Of a stretch of 35,531 bases of DNA, positions 1 to 8,145 are shown in pieces (within the stretch, counting starts at the first letter, position 1; each line of letters opens with the position of its first letter). The notes below the pieces were generated by a model. It saw only the letters and a program-made list of their open reading frames with translations, had not been told where the DNA came from and did not search any database. The DNA is taken from positions 1 through 35,531 of the forward strand of contig NZ_QXIU01000091.1 in the NCBI RefSeq assembly GCF_003570935.1, in the 5' to 3' direction. The position numbers and the translations under genes are program-made. The DNA comes from Candidatus Cryosericum odellii. GTDB taxonomy: Bacteria > Caldisericota > Caldisericia > Cryosericales > Cryosericaceae.

Positions 1-474
1 GTGCTGGACCGAGACCTCGCCGAGGAACAGACCGAAGCCGTGTTCGTCAAGATGGTGGACAACCTGCCGAAACTTGCACGTGGCAGAGCACCCCTCGTGC
101 AGTGGCTCTTCCGTGTCGCCAACAACGAGGCCATGTCATGGTTCCGCCATCGCCGCAGTGCAGAGAGGTATCTCGCGACCGCCCGCATTGGTGATGATGA
201 CGCCGACCCCGACTACGACGACATGGTCGCGGAGGCTCAGGGTCATGCCGGCGAATTGCGTGCCGCCGCTGAGCAGCTGGCACCCTTCGACCGGCAGTGT
301 GTCATGCTGCGCTACGGTGAGGGATTGACGCCGCGGGAGATCGCACCGATGCTCGGTTGCAACGCAAAGCAGGTCAGCAACGCTCTTCAGCACGCCTTCA
401 GCGTGTTGCGTGTCGGCATTTCAGCAAATCCGGAGCTATCGCGTTATATTAATGAAGAGGAGGTGAGAGAATGA
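1..474 (+). CDS. RNA polymerase sigma-70 family (ECF-type) sigma factor, 5' truncated
   Basis: The protein directs RNA polymerase to a specific promoter set. The frame is open at the left edge and the visible 157 residues are shorter than a usual ECF sigma (about 170-190), so the true start is probably outside the window; the GTG at base 1 need not be the start. Residues 8-55 resemble the end of region 2 (the PLVQWLFRVANNEAMSWFRHRR stretch fits region 2.3-2.4). Residues 85-140 form a region 4 helix-turn-helix (FDRQCVMLRYGEGLTPREIA, then GCNAKQVSNALQHAF). The stop TGA overlaps the ATG of the next gene as ATGA, the usual sigma/anti-sigma coupling. Membership of the sigma-70 superfamily is secure; the subfamily and regulon are not visible. 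Confidence 0.85.
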   Translation: MLDRDLAEEQTEAVFVKMVDNLPKLARGRAPLVQWLFRVANNEAMSWFRHRRSAERYLATARIGDDDADPDYDDMVAEAQGHAGELRAAAEQLAPFDRQCVMLRYGEGLTPREIAPMLGCNAKQVSNALQHAFSVLRVGISANPELSRYINEEEVRE

Positions 475-1334
475 CTCAGGAAGAACTGGAACATCTGCTC
501 GAGAACGTGGACTGGGAGCCGAAGGTCGACCCGTTGTGGGCTGAGACCAGTCGGCAGCGTCTCGTTGCATATGCCGACCGGATGGCGGTTCACCGCCGCC
601 ACGTGCGGCATTGGCGCCTGACGTTAGGGTCTGCTCTCGCCATTCTCCTGGTCGTGCTGTGGTGGACCCAGACGGCACCCCTGCGCACGGCTATTCATGC
701 TACTGGACAGCTACCCGACAGCGTCCGTCTGCTGCAGGAGACGCAAAAAGGAATATCCAGCTCTGATCTGGCGGAGTCATCGCTGCGCCAGACGTGGAAC
801 AACCTGATTGCGCTGGTTACCCCTGGAGCACGTTTGGCGGTGGTCACCGATGCAAGGCGGGATTCTGCAACAGGCCTGGTCCGCGCGACAGTGCGCGGTA
901 CGGATGGGTACATTCTTGTTGACCCTCATTCGAAGTCCCTGGTAGGAGTCGTTGGGATGAAGGTCCCGAGCGACACACATACACAGGCACCATCCATCCC
1001 TCTCTTTGTCCGGCTGGAACTGGCACGACAAATTGCCATGGCCGATCCTGTAGTGCAAGAGAGCGGCCGTCAGGCTGTAGCGGTCTCTTCCCTGACTGTG
1101 TATCATCTCCAGTCCACAAATCGTGCGTCTTCTTCCTCACAGCAGGTTGCTTCGTCAGGAACGCTCGTTGCCGTACGCTTGCAGCAAGTTAAAGAAACCG
1201 ATCCTGATCTGACAGCAATCGTGAATACCGCCCTGGGACGCGTTGTCCAGATCGTCGATACAACGCAGCTAAAAGGACTTGTGATCAGCGACTTTGCTGG
1301 AGCATATGCTGTCGTAGAGAAGCAGGGCAGCTAG
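471..1334 (+). CDS. Putative anti-sigma factor, single-pass membrane protein
   Basis: The protein has 287 residues. About 48 acidic, helical residues come first (MTQEELEHLLENVDWEP), then one membrane segment at about residues 49-66 (LTLGSALAILLVVLWW), then an outside domain of about 220 residues with no family I recognise. This cytosolic-helix/TM/external-domain layout, with a start codon overlapping the sigma gene stop (ATGA), is the standard arrangement of a membrane anti-sigma factor. No zinc-binding HxxxCxxC motif is visible, so it is not a typical ZAS-type anti-sigma. The role is inferred from layout and coupling, not from a recognised domain. The gene converges with the next one, only about 11 nt separate their stops, and I see no terminator between them. 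Confidence 0.6.
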   Translation: MTQEELEHLLENVDWEPKVDPLWAETSRQRLVAYADRMAVHRRHVRHWRLTLGSALAILLVVLWWTQTAPLRTAIHATGQLPDSVRLLQETQKGISSSDLAESSLRQTWNNLIALVTPGARLAVVTDARRDSATGLVRATVRGTDGYILVDPHSKSLVGVVGMKVPSDTHTQAPSIPLFVRLELARQIAMADPVVQESGRQAVAVSSLTVYHLQSTNRASSSSQQVASSGTLVAVRLQQVKETDPDLTAIVNTALGRVVQIVDTTQLKGLVISDFAGAYAVVEKQGS

Positions 1335-1345
1335 CCCGGCTGGAG

Positions 1346-1900
1346 TCATTGACCACTGATAAACGGACCGTCAGATTCCTGCCAAGTTGTGCTATAAGAG
1401 GCACCTGAAGAGGAACTTGAAGTGATCAGATAGCCGATGACGGACCAGATCTTGGTCTGCTCTGTGCCAAGGAGTTGCCGCAGTCTGAAGACAACGACGT
1501 TTTCTTGCTGCGAAAACGTAACCAGAAACAAACGATCTCCATTCTTTGGGTCCTTCCCCTCATCCTGGATGGACTGAACGTGCGTGATGTTTAAGTTTTG
1601 AGTGTGTAGATCAAGGGAACCCTCTCCCGAAGCATCCGTTGCAACAAAAGAAGTCAGGGTCTTCCGTGGATCCAGAAGGTCAGAGCGTTTGCCGCTGTCT
1701 GCCAGCTTCTGGGCTTGTTGCAGTTCCTCGTGGGAATATGAAATGTGTACCCAGGGATCAGGCGTGACGTACGGCTTTGGCGTGTACCATGGTCGCCAGA
1801 CGAGAAGCGCAACGCCGAGCACGGCAATTACTGGAATGATGATGAAAAAGAACTTCTTTGTCTTCCTGCTTATATGTATATGTCTCTGTACTGGTTCCAT
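1346..1900 (-). CDS. Hypothetical membrane-anchored protein
   Basis: This 184-residue protein starts with a basic stretch (HIHISRKTKK) and one membrane helix at about residues 15-35, followed by a polar external domain with a Ser-rich patch near the C-terminus. I recognise no family. A GGAGGTGA site lies 5 nt before the ATG. The start is 23 nt after the stop of the upstream M23 peptidase gene on the same strand, so the two are probably co-transcribed and it may assist envelope or peptidoglycan work. That role is only an inference from neighbourhood. Confidence 0.7.
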   Translation of the reverse strand: MEPVQRHIHISRKTKKFFFIIIPVIAVLGVALLVWRPWYTPKPYVTPDPWVHISYSHEELQQAQKLADSGKRSDLLDPRKTLTSFVATDASGEGSLDLHTQNLNITHVQSIQDEGKDPKNGDRLFLVTFSQQENVVVFRLRQLLGTEQTKIWSVIGYLITSSSSSGASYSTTWQESDGPFISGQ

Positions 1901-1923
1901 AGCTCACCTCCGCTAGTGTAACA

Positions 1924-2748
1924 TTAATCTGATGATCTCACAGACATGTTGGGTGTCAGGAGGGAAAGAGGATTAACTGGCGTACCGTTGTTGCGCACTT
2001 CAAAATGCAAATGGGGCCCAGTGCTGAAGCCCGTGGAACCTGACAGTCCGATGACTTCTCCTTTGCTGACCGATTGTCCGGTGTCCACGCCAATGTGGCT
2101 CAGGTGGCCGTAGATGGTGGACAGGTGTGTCCCGTGACGGATCACGATGCAGTTGCCGTATCCCAGTTTGTTGCCACGCCAGACGACAACACCACGCGTG
2201 ACTGCCATAACCGGCGTCCCTGCTGCCGCAACCAAGTCGACGCCGTGATGCTCGAGCTCCTGGCCAATAACAGGATGTTCGCGCATGCCAAACGGCGACG
2301 TGACGACAAGCGTGCCAAGGAGCGGAGGAACAAACTGCTGTGGCGTTGGCAGCAGCAAGACCTGCCACTCCCGTGCCTGGGTTGTGGCACGACGCAGGAA
2401 CTCATTCTCCAAGGTCAGTTCGTGTTCCATGGCAGCAGGGTCCTGAGCTGATATCGCTCCCCACGTTGCCTGTTCGGCGTCCCGTGCCCGAATGGAGGCG
2501 ATCGGATGCTGAATACTAAACGGCGTGTTGAGCGTCGGAGGCGTGACATCTCCGCGTGCAGCAGCCTGTGACCGGTACCACATCAGTGATCCGATGGCAA
2601 GGATCAGGACAAGGACAACAGTCAGGCATCCTTTTCTGCGCCGATGCGTCCGCGGTGGAGATTTGTGCTGTGTCTGGTGAGGGTCTGGAACATAGAATCC
2701 AGATGAACCGTAGTATGTATCCGCCTTTCCTGATTGTTTCTGATTCAT
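1924..2748 (-). CDS. M23 family metallopeptidase (LytM-like)
   Basis: The protein is a probable envelope peptidoglycan endopeptidase, anchored by an N-terminal membrane helix. I chose the ATG at 2748 (MNQKQSGK, 274 residues) with an upstream AAAGGG; a TTG start at 2808 would add 20 residues. Residues 36-58 are a basic patch (RRRK) plus a TM helix; residues 105-130 are helical; the LytM domain covers about 145-265. The zinc-site motifs are intact: HxxxD (H167 to D171, in EHHGVDL), H215 in the YGHLS motif, and HxH in TGPHLHFE (H246, H248). The gene leads a two-gene unit with the membrane protein behind it. A copy of the shared 28-nt element lies about 105 nt upstream. The fold call is very secure; the substrate is inferred from the family. 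Confidence 0.93.
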   Translation of the reverse strand: MNQKQSGKADTYYGSSGFYVPDPHQTQHKSPPRTHRRRKGCLTVVLVLILAIGSLMWYRSQAAARGDVTPPTLNTPFSIQHPIASIRARDAEQATWGAISAQDPAAMEHELTLENEFLRRATTQAREWQVLLLPTPQQFVPPLLGTLVVTSPFGMREHPVIGQELEHHGVDLVAAAGTPVMAVTRGVVVWRGNKLGYGNCIVIRHGTHLSTIYGHLSHIGVDTGQSVSKGEVIGLSGSTGFSTGPHLHFEVRNNGTPVNPLSLLTPNMSVRSSD

Positions 2749-2852
2749 GTCTGTTTCACGCCCTTTCGAAAGAGTGGCTACGAGTAGTTTATTACACCAT
2801 ACTGACAATAATTACATCCTTCTGCACGCACATTCCTCATCTCCTCATTCAC

Positions 2853-2880
2853 ATAACGCAATAGGTCTGATTTTGCTGAC
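2853..2880 (-). promoter_or_regulatory. Shared 28-nt element, copy A (before the M23 operon)
   Basis: On the minus strand this reads GTCAGCAAAA, then about 12 nt, then TTGCGTTAT. It is identical over all 28 bases to copy B. An AGGAG/GAGG-rich stretch and ATG codons follow within 25 nt; the annotated M23 start is about 105 nt away. It could be a promoter for an alternative sigma or an operator; the sequence alone does not decide. Confidence 0.6.
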
Positions 2881-3019
2881 GATACCATTTCCCCTTCTAC
2901 TAATAACACAGATCTCGCCAAAAGTAAGAAAGACTTTTTGCAACGTGACTGAAAAAGAACATGGGGACAGGCGCAGGACAAACGATGATGGTAGAGTATT
3001 AGCATTTGCCATCATACAC

Positions 3020-3133
3020 ATGCGCCCAAAGTGGGATAAAAAGCTGACTTTGACGGCTTCGGGTTTCATGGGCAGCAAGGGGGTCACGGGTGTCATCATC
3101 GTCTGCATCTGGGTGCTGACAGGAATGGTGTAG
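3020..3133 (+). CDS. Possible small membrane peptide (37 residues), doubtful
   Basis: An ATG at 3020 opens a 37-codon frame (MRPKWDKKLTLTASGF...) with a basic, Trp-containing head and a hydrophobic tail (GVIIVCIWVLTGMV) that could span a membrane. A strong hairpin begins 17 nt after the stop, as expected for a short transcript. Against it, there is no clear Shine-Dalgarno site and no recognised family, and the frame is open further upstream. The stretch 2881-3150 could instead be plain intergenic DNA or a small RNA. Confidence 0.25.
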   Translation: MRPKWDKKLTLTASGFMGSKGVTGVIIVCIWVLTGMV

Positions 3134-3149
3134 CGGGTGAGCTCAACAC

Positions 3150-3185
3150 AGAAGGGCCCGTGGATTTGCGTCCACGGGCCCTTCT
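3150..3185. terminator. Strong hairpin, probable terminator
   Basis: A perfect 15-bp stem (arms 3150-3164 and 3171-3185, AGAAGGGCCCGTGGA and its complement) closes a 6-nt loop. No T-run follows on the plus strand and only a weak T-rich stretch (TGTGTTG) follows on the minus strand. It may end leftward transcripts from the gene at 3349-3774, or a short rightward transcript. Confidence 0.55.
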
Positions 3186-3295
3186 GCTTGACACGAACGG
3201 TCCTGAAGATGTGTAGACCTGACCTCCGTAATCTCTTAGGCACACAATAGACGGATTCCTGGTTTCCGTTTTCTGTTAGTCCATTGGAATACCAG

Positions 3296-3333
3296 GCACA
3301 AGCACTCCTACGTGGACTCTGAGGTGCTTGTGC
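3296..3333. repeat. 10-bp inverted repeat downstream of lipoprotein gene
   Basis: GCACAAGCAC at 3296-3305 is exactly complementary to GTGCTTGTGC at 3324-3333, leaving an 18-nt loop. It lies just past the stop of the minus-strand lipoprotein gene (3349), so it may help end or stabilise that transcript. No T-run follows. The stretch 3186-3348 holds nothing else I can support. Confidence 0.4.
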
Positions 3334-3348
3334 ACTGCAGATGTACCT

Positions 3349-3774
3349 CTAGTGGTTTTGCAGAGACAGGGTTTCGGTGCCACCCTTCCATGTGATGGTG
3401 AGAGAATAGCCGTAGTCACGTTCAGCATCAGAGAGGCCTTCCGAAGATCCTGTATACCCACTCACCCACGGATGAAATGGTCCGAGGACACTACTTGCCT
3501 GTTCCGTGCTATGCAGTCCGATGAGTTGATACTGCGCTTCCGTGACGTCGCCCGACGTGCCGGTCCACCATATCTTGAGCTGGCGACGTGAACTCATGTG
3601 AGAATCCTCGCCCAACTTCTTCACCTGCACGACACACTGTGCTTTCCAGTGTGGCGAGGAACCGATGAACGTCGTGTTTTTCACGTTGAACCACGTGCAC
3701 CCCGAGGTGAGACAGCAGCATGCCACCAGCACCAAGACTGCCAGACGAGACCACAAACGAACACATTTCTTCAT
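3349..3774 (-). CDS. Small putative lipoprotein
   Basis: The protein has 141 residues from the ATG at 3774, chosen because GGAGG sits about 10 nt upstream and a signal sequence then begins cleanly (MKKCVRLWSRLAVLVLVACCC). The lipobox LTSGC puts the lipidated Cys near residue 26, so the mature protein is probably membrane-anchored outside the cell. The remainder contains a paired-Trp stretch (KIWWTGTSGD) and ends in ITWKGGTETLSLQNH. I recognise no family. It is the second gene after the exported protein at 3862-4686 on the same strand (gap 87 nt), and both probably depend on shared element copy B. The C-terminal style (TITWKGGT...) resembles the end of that neighbour (TVTMKRGTGTPWTVYL), so the two may be distant relatives. 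Confidence 0.75.
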   Translation of the reverse strand: MKKCVRLWSRLAVLVLVACCCLTSGCTWFNVKNTTFIGSSPHWKAQCVVQVKKLGEDSHMSSRRQLKIWWTGTSGDVTEAQYQLIGLHSTEQASSVLGPFHPWVSGYTGSSEGLSDAERDYGYSLTITWKGGTETLSLQNH

Positions 3775-3861
3775 GGCTTCAAGACCTCCTTTGGAAAGAA
3801 CAGAGCGGCCCAAAGCAACGATCCAGGAAGACAGTCTCCGAGATGTTGCTCGGCAAGCCCA

Positions 3862-4686
3862 CTATGCAGACGGCATCCCATAGATATAGTCTAGGTAGAC
3901 AGTCCAAGGAGTTCCTGTTCCACGCTTCATCGTAACAGTCCATCTCGGCGCCATCAAACTAGGAGATTGGGAAAGGTAGTACCAGCACGTTCGATTCGCG
4001 ATTAGCGAATACATTTGGCTACGCAGAGGATACTGATACCCTTGGGATTGAATGTATGGCGTGAGACTTGTGCTAATGCGTGCGCTTGGGGTGGGACTGC
4101 TATACGTCCATCCCTGACATGTCAGGCTGAGAACGGCATTCGTAGCAACAACTGTTGCATCTAAATATACGATCTCTCCTGATGTCGATACCGGCCTATA
4201 AAACACCATGTACGGTGTAGAGTATGTGCTCTTGTCATAACTCATCTGGAGATAAAGCTGGATGGTACCACTTGTAAACCATGCCGTCCACGAATCGGTG
4301 TATCCTCCACTGACCATCACTGCTCCTAGTTGTTCGGGGGTCATGGAGGAGTACTTCGACGCTGTTGCAGCGTCTACAGGACGGGTACGGAAGGTTATCG
4401 TTGTTTCGCTTGTGTCTGTGACCCTATCGCAGGTTTCTCCTCCAGAGAGTTGTGCCGTATGGACATCGTGGCCGGTTACCACGGTTTTCGTCGTCAGGAG
4501 TTCACATATTCCGTTTTCGATTCTGGCGAATGCTGCATTAGGAGCAGTAATAACAGCATCCGTACCTTGTTCCGAGTTAGTGGAAGAATCAGCGGCCCTC
4601 ACTCCCGTTGCTGTCGACAGACAGATGATCATAATCAATGCAATACAGATATAGTGCATGGTTGCTGTGAATCTGTGTGATGTCAT
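3862..4686 (-). CDS. Exported protein of unknown function
   Basis: The protein has 274 residues. I chose the ATG at 4686 because AAAGGAGG precedes it by 8 nt and a signal peptide follows: a hydrophobic core at about 11-28 (YICIALIMIICLSTATG) and a VRA|AD-type cleavage site near residue 31. The mature part is Ser/Thr/Tyr-rich and probably beta-stranded, with no lipobox and no family I recognise. It is the first gene after shared element copy B, about 155 nt downstream of it, so it has a long 5' leader, and is followed by the lipoprotein gene. An extracellular or surface role is inferred from the signal peptide only. Confidence 0.75.
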   Translation of the reverse strand: MTSHRFTATMHYICIALIMIICLSTATGVRAADSSTNSEQGTDAVITAPNAAFARIENGICELLTTKTVVTGHDVHTAQLSGGETCDRVTDTSETTITFRTRPVDAATASKYSSMTPEQLGAVMVSGGYTDSWTAWFTSGTIQLYLQMSYDKSTYSTPYMVFYRPVSTSGEIVYLDATVVATNAVLSLTCQGWTYSSPTPSARISTSLTPYIQSQGYQYPLRSQMYSLIANRTCWYYLSQSPSLMAPRWTVTMKRGTGTPWTVYLDYIYGMPSA

Positions 4687-4841
4687 ATCTTTGCCTCCTT
4701 TGGCATTGTGCATCTTTACAATGCGTCGCTATCTTTGCACCTGTTCAACGTACTTGTGTCTTCCCTTGTTCTTTATTGCAGTCCGTCTTGCCTCTTCATG
4801 CACTCATGACCTGTGCCTCCTTTCCATTCCCTTTCATATCC

Positions 4842-4869
4842 ATAACGCAATAGGTCTGATTTTGCTGAC
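4842..4869 (-). promoter_or_regulatory. Shared 28-nt element, copy B
   Basis: On the minus strand this is GTCAGCAAAA, about 12 nt, TTGCGTTAT, identical to copy A. It is followed by AAAGGAGG and, 8 nt later, a three-codon ORF (ATG AGT GCA TGA), well ahead of the real gene start at 4686. It begins only 42 nt after the stop of the ABC ATPase gene at 4911, so it separates two transcription units. Confidence 0.6.
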
Positions 4870-4910
4870 GCATTTCGCGCATGCTGTTCTGCCAGAGTTC
4901 GAAGGCGCAG

Positions 4911-5834
4911 TCACTTCTTCTCTTCTTGGATTGCTTGCAGGAAGGTTGTCTCCAGGGTGTCCCGGTCCGGCGTGATGGATTCAATGCTGACTCCTGCCTG
5001 TACCAGATCACGAAGGGCAGCAGGAACAGGGACAGCGGTACCAACCATTCCTCCTTGCACCCCGTCTTTCTGGGAAAGGGTTGCCTGATGCTGAGCAGCC
5101 CACTGCTGAACCAGCGACCAGTCCTTGGTATCACTGACTTGTAGACTGAACCCACGGTAGGGAACAGGATCATTCTTGCTCATCTGCCGAAGGACATGGC
5201 CTTGCTTGACAATGGCCACGCGGTCACAGACCTGTTCTACCTCATTGAGGAGATGACTTGCCAGGAAGATGGCAACCCCTTGATCCGCCAGGTGCCGGAT
5301 ATAACTGCGCAGTTCTGCGACACCCTGAGGGTCCAGTCCATTGGTAGGTTCATCCAGCAGGAGGAGCCGTGGTTTTTCCATGATGGCCTGGGCAAGTCCC
5401 AAGCGTTGGCGCATCCCCAGGGAGTATCTCCCTGCCGGGGTTTTGTTCCCCGGATCCAGTCCCATGAGTTCCATGGTGGCATCAACCTCCGGAAGGCCGA
5501 TGACCCCACGGATGGAGGCAAGCAGTTGCAGGTTGCGTCTGCCGGTCAGTTCGGGGATAAAGGAGGGATACTCCACAAGGACCCCGATCCCCGTTGGCAG
5601 CTGAGCATTCCTGACCGTCAGGTCTGTCCCAAGGACCTTCACCTTTCCCTTCGTGGGATGTGCCAGACCGCACATGATACGGAGCAAGGTTGTCTTCCCT
5701 GCTCCGTTGGGACCAATGAATCCAAAGACTTCCCCTGCATCCAGGGTCATGCTGACATCATGCAGGACTTCATGTACTGTCTTGCGGGACCGATACTGCT
5801 TGCAGATTCCTGTTAACTCACACACATGTTCCAT
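4911..5834 (-). CDS. ABC transporter ATP-binding protein, BcrA/LanF-like
   Basis: The protein is the ATPase of an ABC-2 exporter, cytoplasmic and membrane-associated, with 307 residues. Walker A is GPNGAGKTT (41-49), the signature is YSLGMRQRLG (137-146), Walker B is LLLLDEPTNGLDP (157-169) and the switch His is in LASHLL (H194). Where most ABC ATPases carry a Q-loop glutamine, this one reads VLVEYPSF (E88). Such an 'E-loop' is known from lantibiotic-immunity LanF and bacitracin BcrA-type ATPases. About 85 extra C-terminal residues are usual for this subfamily. AAAGGAGATA precedes the ATG. It is the last gene of a four-gene operon behind two permeases (gap 39 nt). It may also power the second permease pair, which lacks its own ATPase. 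The substrate is unknown. Confidence 0.92.
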   Translation of the reverse strand: MEHVCELTGICKQYRSRKTVHEVLHDVSMTLDAGEVFGFIGPNGAGKTTLLRIMCGLAHPTKGKVKVLGTDLTVRNAQLPTGIGVLVEYPSFIPELTGRRNLQLLASIRGVIGLPEVDATMELMGLDPGNKTPAGRYSLGMRQRLGLAQAIMEKPRLLLLDEPTNGLDPQGVAELRSYIRHLADQGVAIFLASHLLNEVEQVCDRVAIVKQGHVLRQMSKNDPVPYRGFSLQVSDTKDWSLVQQWAAQHQATLSQKDGVQGGMVGTAVPVPAALRDLVQAGVSIESITPDRDTLETTFLQAIQEEKK

Positions 5835-5873
5835 GACATATCTCCTTTCAGGATTGTGTTTCTGACAGACAAC

Positions 5874-6761
5874 TCACAGATCGTCATGCTGGATCAGGGC
5901 ATTGCCTATCAGCCAGAAGAGAACGCTTAAGACCAGGTAATACAGGATAGAGGTAGGAAGGGTGTAGACAGGCGTACCATTGATCAGAAAAGACGTTGAT
6001 GCCTGGTTGACGAAGAGATACGAGAGGCGTGTTTGCATCATCCAGGAATGGAGAGGGATCCAAAGGTGGGATTGAGAAACATTGACATAGAATTCGATAA
6101 GTCCCATGCCCAGCATGATAAGGGCGGGGACTGCTGGTTTGTGCACACGCAGAGAAATGACCAGCGCGACTACAGCGTAGGTCCCGAATGACAGGGTAGA
6201 ATATAGCAGCATGTGGAGCAGGAACAGAAGCGGTGTTGATTCAGGAATGGCCATGATATCGGCGTTAACCGTTCCAAAGAGTGCCAGTACCTTCCGTGCC
6301 AATTCAGGATGCAGTTGAAAGGAACTGAAGTGCCATGCAAAGGGATAGAAGAAGCTTGCAACAAGGAGCGAGATGAGGGAAAACACTGTCATATACACAA
6401 AGGCACCAATGAACATGGACAGGACTTTTGCGGTCCACCAAATAGCCCGGGACTGAACGCGAGGGAGGGTAGCAGGCATGGTATTGGAGGAACGGTCCCG
6501 AAGGTACGATTCACCGACGATAAAGACGAGGAGAGGAGCAAATATCGCAAAGAGAAATATCCAAGTCTGTGTTGACCGCATCACGACATCCCACGCGTTG
6601 TAAGTCAGGTGGTATTGTGTCAGAAGGCCACTGTATCCGAAAGTCCGCAGATCGTCCGCGACATACCACGAGAAAAGCGCTGTCAGGATCGGGACAGCCC
6701 ACCACCGCTTGGTGAAGAACATCTGGAAGCATTCGTACCGGAGAGCCCGAAGCAGTCTCAT
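5874..6761 (-). CDS. ABC-2 type permease subunit (LanE/G-like), copy 1
   Basis: This 295-residue membrane subunit has about six predicted helices, with the conserved stretch IVGESYLRDRSSNTMPATLPRV between the second and third. It starts with ATG inside the stop of the upstream permease gene (ATGA overlap), which indicates translational coupling and a heteromeric channel. It is closely related to the permease at 8326-9201: the last 60 codons and a block around 6301-6386 are nearly identical in DNA, while the middle is more diverged. No substrate-binding motif is recognisable. Confidence 0.85.
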   Translation of the reverse strand: MRLLRALRYECFQMFFTKRWWAVPILTALFSWYVADDLRTFGYSGLLTQYHLTYNAWDVVMRSTQTWIFLFAIFAPLLVFIVGESYLRDRSSNTMPATLPRVQSRAIWWTAKVLSMFIGAFVYMTVFSLISLLVASFFYPFAWHFSSFQLHPELARKVLALFGTVNADIMAIPESTPLLFLLHMLLYSTLSFGTYAVVALVISLRVHKPAVPALIMLGMGLIEFYVNVSQSHLWIPLHSWMMQTRLSYLFVNQASTSFLINGTPVYTLPTSILYYLVLSVLFWLIGNALIQHDDL

Positions 6762-7591
6762 GCATCCTCCTGCCGCAGATAGACAAGAGCGGTGAAGACA
6801 ACATTAAGAAGCAGGAGGATCCCCCAGCAGGCAAATGATGACTGAAGAAACGGAGGATACGCCACAGGTTTCCGCAAAAGGGAGGGATCCCACCAGAGAA
6901 ATCGTACTTTGAAACCAGGGTTCAGGAAAGCCAGCGCATTTTCGTTAAAGATGTTATCCAGAAAGAACCACAGTCCGATAGGAGTGATGATGGATACCCA
7001 GGCATTTCCACCCAGTGCTGCAACAAGGAGTGACACTGTCGCAATCGCCGCTGTTGTCAGGAGTTGCAGAAGAGCGAGCAGGAACACATACTGGCCGGGA
7101 ACACGGTGAAAGAAAAGATCTTCTGATGATCCAACTCTGCCACCGGCTCCTTCAAACGATTGAACGGTTGGATAACGGGCCAGGGCTGAACTGGCGATCC
7201 ACGTCACCCCCTGGACAAGAACGATGAGGAGCATGGAGCACAGGATCATAGCGGCTGCTTTGGCCAGCAGATACTGCCATTTGCGGAATCCCCGAGTCAG
7301 AATATATTGTGCTATCTTGGTCTTGCGATCTATCGCAAAGGATGCCCCAACAGCAAGACCACAGGCCACGGGAAAGATGTAAGAAATATTATCGAAAACC
7401 CTAACGAAGAGGCCATATCGGGATCCGCCAACGGTAGAAATGAAAGATTCATTAGCAGTAATCTGAAGCTGAGCCATATTTGCTTTGGGAATAATCTGGG
7501 CAAGCACGATGATTATGGCTACTACACAGAGGATCCAGAATTCCCACGTTGCCAAAATCGATTTGACCTGTTCACGAATGAGTTTGTTCAT
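6758..7591 (-). CDS. ABC-2 type permease subunit (second permease), copy 1
   Basis: The 277-residue protein starts MNKLIREQVKSILATWEFW; a cytoplasmic N-terminus leads into about six membrane helices, and a large extracytoplasmic loop follows the first helix. The pattern is that of BcrB/LanG-type permeases. A GAGGGG site precedes the ATG. It lies between the secreted-protein gene at 7672-8145, from which it is separated by a perfect 30-nt palindrome, and its partner permease, with which it overlaps by 4 nt. Its counterpart at 9198-10040 shares an almost identical 58-60 nt block (7152-7210 versus about 9594-9652). Confidence 0.85.
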   Translation of the reverse strand: MNKLIREQVKSILATWEFWILCVVAIIIVLAQIIPKANMAQLQITANESFISTVGGSRYGLFVRVFDNISYIFPVACGLAVGASFAIDRKTKIAQYILTRGFRKWQYLLAKAAAMILCSMLLIVLVQGVTWIASSALARYPTVQSFEGAGGRVGSSEDLFFHRVPGQYVFLLALLQLLTTAAIATVSLLVAALGGNAWVSIITPIGLWFFLDNIFNENALAFLNPGFKVRFLWWDPSLLRKPVAYPPFLQSSFACWGILLLLNVVFTALVYLRQEDA

Positions 7592-7624
7592 AACCCCTCT
7601 TTTGCAGTATCAGAACTAACAATG

Positions 7625-7654
7625 TTCCCCTGGAGCTGTACAGCTCCAGGGGAA
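7625..7654. terminator. Perfect 30-nt palindrome between secreted-protein and permease genes
   Basis: The arms TTCCCCTGGAGCTGT and ACAGCTCCAGGGGAA pair over 15 bp without mismatch. It lies 17 nt past the stop of the minus-strand secreted-protein gene and about 34 nt before the permease start. No T-run follows on the minus strand, so it is more likely a partial terminator or 3'-end protector than a full intrinsic terminator. An analogous hairpin stands at the same place in the second operon (10065-10089). Confidence 0.6.
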
Positions 7655-7671
7655 ACCTGACTCTTTGTCAG

Positions 7672-8145
7672 TTAGTACCAACCGATCTGGATTGTGCCAG
7701 TTGCATGAACTAAACCCACGTAAGGTGAACTCATCCTGACCTTCACGTATTGCGTTGAGGACGTGGTATTCGTCCACAAAGTCAATGTCTGGCCTTCGCT
7801 GGTAAACTCTATCTTACTGCCAAACGCATATTGATCGCTGGCGCGGATGACCGTCATATACACGTTGTGACCGCCGGAGTTCTGCAGATATCCAACGACG
7901 TATTTACCTGCCTCGACCGTGTATGTTTCGGGGGTATCGGTATAACCGGCACGCGGAATATTGATGTCGAAATCGTGGTATATTCTGCTCTGCGGCAGGA
8001 TCACGCTTGCATCTACATCCGCCACATTTACCTGTCCGGCATCCGTGGCTGCGGGCATTTCATCGGCGCGAACAAAAACCGGCTGACTTGCACCAAGGAG
8101 TGCAAGCAAAACAACAAGGACCAAAATGCTCTTGAGATGTTTCAT
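7672..8145 (-). CDS. Small secreted protein, first gene of ABC operon (copy 1)
   Basis: The protein has 157 residues. A clear Sec signal peptide (MKHLKSILVLVVLLALLGA) ends near VRA|DEM at residue 27. The mature domain of about 130 residues shares AGKYVVGYLQNSGGHNVYMTV, LWTNTT and LVHATG with the paralogue at 10110-10589. It has no Cys for lipidation and no family I recognise. AAAGGAG sits 7 nt before the ATG. The gene follows shared element copy C with a leader of about 130 nt and precedes two permeases and the ATPase. It could be a binding or protective partner of the transporter, or an abundant surface protein with the transporter as accessory; the sequence does not settle which. Confidence 0.8.
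   Translation of the reverse strand: MKHLKSILVLVVLLALLGASQPVFVRADEMPAATDAGQVNVADVDASVILPQSRIYHDFDINIPRAGYTDTPETYTVEAGKYVVGYLQNSGGHNVYMTVIRASDQYAFGSKIEFTSEGQTLTLWTNTTSSTQYVKVRMSSPYVGLVHATGTIQIGWY

Noticed and set aside
2853-2880. Reading the shared element as a classical ECF or sigma-28 promoter
   Set aside because: The distance from AAAA to CGT is about 12-13 nt, too short for the usual 15-17 nt spacers of those classes, so I left the class open.
2747-3133. Plus-strand frame of 128 codons
   Set aside because: It runs through the 5' end of the M23 gene and the shared element; only the last 37 codons are considered, with low confidence.
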